Of a stretch of 64,000 bases of DNA, positions 61,949 through 64,000 are shown one piece after another. Origin of the DNA: Mesorhizobium sp. M4B.F.Ca.ET.203.01.1.1. Its GTDB lineage: Bacteria; Pseudomonadota; Alphaproteobacteria; Rhizobiales; Rhizobiaceae. Position 1 is the stretch's first letter; every line of letters starts with the position of its first letter. The position numbers were made by a program, and so were the translations under genes. Under the pieces are notes generated by a model that was given only the letters and a program-made list of their open reading frames with translations, was not told the DNA's origin and searched no databases. The stretch lies in NCBI RefSeq assembly GCF_004791025.1, contig NZ_SRUO01000004.1, forward strand, positions 1 to 64,000, written 5' to 3'.

Positions 61949-61973
61949 GGAACTTTTTGCATGGCTAATGTTT
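61949..61973 (+). promoter_or_regulatory. Possible EcfG-type promoter (GGAAC-N16-GTTT)
   Basis: GGAAC (61949-61953) is followed after 16 bases by GTTT (61970-61973), close to but not exactly the CGTT expected of an EcfG -10. It would drive the small protein gene at 62048. Weaker than the site at 36201-36225. Confidence 0.35.
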
Positions 61974-62047
61974 TCTTAACCACGAACTCGCAGTCTCGAT
62001 GGGGCGCGTTGCAATGGCCTTGCGAAAACGTCTGCGTGGGAGGCGTC

Positions 62048-62257
62048 ATGCCAATTCGTCGAAAAGCTCAGGACGCTGGTATTTTCGATCCGTCCGAACT
62101 GGCTTTGCTGGCACGGATCTTCGAACGGCTGAAACATGAAAGCGATGCCGCCGATCGTCTCGAAGGTCTGGCGTCGCGCATCCTTGCCAATTACATGGCC
62201 GGCATCACCGACGAGGAAGAACTTCTCTCGCTGTCGAGGCAACCGCTGGGTCGATAG
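62048..62257 (+). CDS. Small hypothetical protein (69 aa)
   Basis: 69 residues, basic start (PIRRKAQDAGIFDPSELALLARIFERL), then a helix-rich end (LASRILANYMAGITDEEELLSL). No family recognised. ATG 62048 is chosen because GGGAGG lies six bases upstream; the frame is open from 61961. It shares its early pattern with the protein at 52408 and may be stress-induced from the upstream promoter. Confidence 0.65.
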   Translation: MPIRRKAQDAGIFDPSELALLARIFERLKHESDAADRLEGLASRILANYMAGITDEEELLSLSRQPLGR

Positions 62258-62277
62258 GCCGATCGCGGCGCGCCCGA

Positions 62278-62922
62278 CTATCGGGGCACCTTCGACGCCT
62301 TCGTCGCCCCGAACCGCAACCCATCCATCAAGAGCTTGACCAGCCGCCCCGACCGGTCGCGCCAGTCGGGCGTGTTGGGGGCGGAGTAGATGCCGCCGAG
62401 CGCATGCAGCACGTCGGAGGCATCGACGTCGGCGCGGATCGTGCCGGCGGCGGCGGCCGCTTCGACCAACCGTTTGAGCGCCTGAGAGACGCGGCCGGAG
62501 GTGTCGGAGAACAGCGTCGAATTGGTGGTGAGCAGGATGCGCAGGCTGGTCGCCAGGCCGCGCTTGGTGGCGATGTAGTCGACGAAACGCTGCATCCAGA
62601 GCTCCAGCGCGACATCGGCCGGGTGATCGCGGGCCAGCTCTTCCGCCGCCAGGCAGAGCGCCTCCACCTCGCGGCGGTAGACGATTTCGACCAGATGCTC
62701 GCGGGTCGGGAAATGGCGGTAGAGCGTGCCGATGCCGACCTCTGCCTGGCGAGCGATCTCCTCCAGCGAAGCATCGACGCCGTCGGTCGCAAAAGCCTGC
62801 GCCGCCACCTCGACAAGCTTGTCGCGGTTGCGCTGGGCGTCAGCGCGCAGCGGTTTTGGCGCTGGCGTGGCGGGCTTCTCGTCGGCGGTAGCTAGCGGCC
62901 TTTCAGCCAATTTTGTCTCCAC
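62278..62922 (-). CDS. TetR-family regulator
   Basis: 214 residues. The N-terminal 25 residues are flexible. The HTH is at about 45-75 (SLEEIARQAEVGIGTLYRHFPTREHLVEIVYRREV in two runs). The rest is the helical ligand and dimer domain. It is divergent from the aldehyde oxidoreductase genes, with a 20-bp palindrome 46 bases before its ATG, so autoregulation and control of those genes are likely. Confidence 0.9.
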   Translation of the reverse strand: METKLAERPLATADEKPATPAPKPLRADAQRNRDKLVEVAAQAFATDGVDASLEEIARQAEVGIGTLYRHFPTREHLVEIVYRREVEALCLAAEELARDHPADVALELWMQRFVDYIATKRGLATSLRILLTTNSTLFSDTSGRVSQALKRLVEAAAAAGTIRADVDASDVLHALGGIYSAPNTPDWRDRSGRLVKLLMDGLRFGATKASKVPR

Positions 62923-62968
62923 GGGTCGATTGGGGCTTGAACCGTGGCCGGTCAGCCCCCACGTAAAT

Positions 62969-62988
62969 AAACGGAGGCGCCTCCGTTT
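62969..62988. promoter_or_regulatory. 20-bp palindromic TetR operator AAACGGAGGCGCCTCCGTTT
   Basis: A perfect 20-bp palindrome lies in the 424-bp gap between tetR and the paoA-like gene. Size, symmetry and location are those of TetR-family operators. TetR occupancy would cover the tetR promoter and possibly a rightward one. Confidence 0.7.
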
Positions 62989-63082
62989 TAGTGGAGCACC
63001 TTTATCATATAATCAGGGGGACCGGTATGTCACGTGTTCGAGAGGAGCAAAATTCGGTTGCCCGCTGGACGACGGAACTGCC

Positions 63083-63264
63083 GATCTCCCCCTCATCAGG
63101 GAGATGGCCGGCAGGCCAGAGGGGGGCGTTGTCCCGCCGACGTCGCAGCCCGCGACAAACGCGTTCGCATTTCAGGTTTCCTCTCAAGGACGTAGCCCCA
63201 ATCGCCGCGTTCCTTCGCGCCCCCCTCTGCCCTGCCGGGCATCTCCCCCACAAGGTGGGAGATT
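63083..63264. repeat. Inverted pair of intergenic palindromic elements
   Basis: Inverse copies at 63083-63130 (with GGCCGGCAGGCCAG) and 63217-63264 (with CTGCCCTGCCGGGCAT) flank about 87 bp. Same family as 973-1150. The pair fills most of the space between the TetR operator and paoA, which leaves an unusually long untranslated leader if the promoter lies near the operator. Confidence 0.75.
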
Positions 63265-63346
63265 AGCAGCTTCCACGCCTTGCCCCTCGCCTCCCAAGCC
63301 CCATTTCCATCCGCCTAGCGTCCAGCAATTGGAGCCCGACGCCCTC

Positions 63347-63847
63347 ATGAATGACCAATCGACCATCAGCCCCACCACCCTCTCCATCCATCTCACCATC
63401 AACGGCCGCGACCACGCGCTCGACATCGAGCCGCGCGTCACCCTGCTCGACGCGCTGCGCGATCGTCTCCATCTCACCGGCACCAAGAAGGGGTGCGACC
63501 AGGGCCAGTGCGGCGCCTGCACCGTGCATGTCGACGGCGAGCGCGTGCTGGCCTGCCTGACGCTCGCCGCGCAAGTCGCGGGCCGTTCCGTCACCACCAT
63601 CGAAGGACTGGCGGGCGAAGACGGCACGCTCAACGCCGTCCAGGCAGCCTTCCTCGAGCAGGACGCCTTCCAGTGCGGCTATTGCACGCCCGGCCAGATC
63701 ATGTCGGCGGTGGCCTGCATCCGCGAAGGCCATGCCGGCTCCGACGAAGAAATCCGCGAATACATGGCCGGCAATCTCTGCCGCTGCGGCGCTTATCCGC
63801 ACATCGTCGCCGCCGTTCGCCATGCAGCAGAGGGGCTCCGCTCATGA
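63347..63847 (+). CDS. paoA: [2Fe-2S] subunit of molybdenum aldehyde oxidoreductase (PaoA/YagT-like)
   Basis: 166 residues. The plant-type cluster uses Cys50, Cys55, Cys58 and Cys70 (GCDQGQCGACTV...VLAC). The second cluster uses Cys110, Cys113, Cys145 and Cys147 (CGYCTPG; CRCGAY). The sequence is closest to PaoA-type small subunits, but it lacks the Tat signal of the E. coli protein, so the enzyme may be cytoplasmic. The frame is open far upstream; ATG 63347 starts the homology. The stop overlaps the next start (ATGA). Confidence 0.88.
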   Translation: MNDQSTISPTTLSIHLTINGRDHALDIEPRVTLLDALRDRLHLTGTKKGCDQGQCGACTVHVDGERVLACLTLAAQVAGRSVTTIEGLAGEDGTLNAVQAAFLEQDAFQCGYCTPGQIMSAVACIREGHAGSDEEIREYMAGNLCRCGAYPHIVAAVRHAAEGLRS

Positions 63848-64000
63848 GAGACTTTTCCTACCTTCGCGCCGACAGCGTGGAAGCTGCACGCAACGCCGCC
63901 GCCCTTCCCGGCGCCATGCTGCTCGCCGGCGGCACGACGCTGGTCGACCTCGCCAAATGCGGCGTCGCCGAACCTTCCGCTGTCATCGACATCAGCCATA
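63844..64000 (+). CDS. paoB: FAD-binding subunit of aldehyde oxidoreductase (PaoB/YagS-like), partial
   Basis: The first 52 codons of a molybdopterin dehydrogenase FAD subunit before the window ends: MRDFSYLRADSVEAARNAA, then LLAGGTTLVDLAKCG, which contains the FAD-pyrophosphate loop AGGTTLVDL. It begins by a 4-base ATGA overlap with paoA, as in known operons. The molybdenum subunit should follow to the right. Confidence 0.85.
   Translation, partial: MRDFSYLRADSVEAARNAAALPGAMLLAGGTTLVDLAKCGVAEPSAVIDISH

Overview
The window is GC-rich chromosomal DNA from an alphaproteobacterium of the Rhizobiales, most probably Mesorhizobium or a close Phyllobacteriaceae relative. The grounds are the protein content (Ku and three-domain LigD, many ABC sugar systems, LacI/LysR/AraC regulators, GatZ-like and rhizopine-type genes), an EcfG-type promoter, and several families of short intergenic palindromic repeats that I associate with Mesorhizobium-like genomes. 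No rRNA, tRNA, CRISPR array or phage was found. The only transposase is the last 33 codons of an IS110-family gene at the left edge.

Layout. 0-6.5 kb: hydrolase, then a non-homologous end-joining block. ku is translationally coupled to a BRCT/MerR-like/TPR protein, and ligD lies upstream. 6.8-8.4 kb: acetyltransferase and aldo/keto reductase. 8.4-15.5 kb: a polyol (sorbitol/galactitol type) catabolic locus with a LacI regulator, a frameshifted zinc alcohol dehydrogenase, a SmoS-like dehydrogenase and a binding protein, divergent from a PfkB kinase and a GatZ/KbaZ-like protein. 15.5-22.5 kb: GST, a YUCCA-like flavin monooxygenase, two divergent one-component regulators with the same TolB-like/TPR body but different DNA-binding heads, small secreted or soluble proteins, and a DUF922 protease. 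22.7-29.1 kb: a complete CUT1-type ABC transporter behind a LacI-type operator, then an SDR and a divergent LysR regulator.

29-43 kb: ordinary accessory genes (VOC, MFS, ankyrin, GNATs, CPA2-Usp antiporter, DUF2270 protein with a textbook general-stress promoter, diguanylate cyclase). They are followed by a persulfide-detoxification unit (ArsR-rhodanese sensor, persulfide dioxygenase, MFS) and a remnant ATP-dependent ligase that has lost its catalytic lysine. 43.4-50.3 kb: a compact partner-switching signalling operon (STAS, HATPase, Cache/HAMP/SpoIIE phosphatase, STAS-methyltransferase fusion, HATPase-like protein) preceded by a GGDEF-EAL protein. 50.6-54.8 kb: AraC regulator, small hypotheticals, a heptanucleotide repeat, sulfotransferase and VOC protein.

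54.9-59.5 kb: a same-strand cluster of LacI regulator, divergent PanB-like enzyme, membrane di-iron oxygenase, RbsB/MocB-type binding protein and Rieske ferredoxin. It resembles rhizopine mocB/mocD/mocE plus an extra C1-type enzyme. 59.6-64 kb: small proteins, a methyltransferase, an AKR, and a TetR gene with a 20-bp operator next to the start of a PaoABC-type molybdenum aldehyde oxidoreductase operon cut by the window edge.

The three most promising stretches are the partner-switching/methyltransferase operon, the moc-like oxygenase cluster, and the Ku-coupled BRCT-TPR gene.
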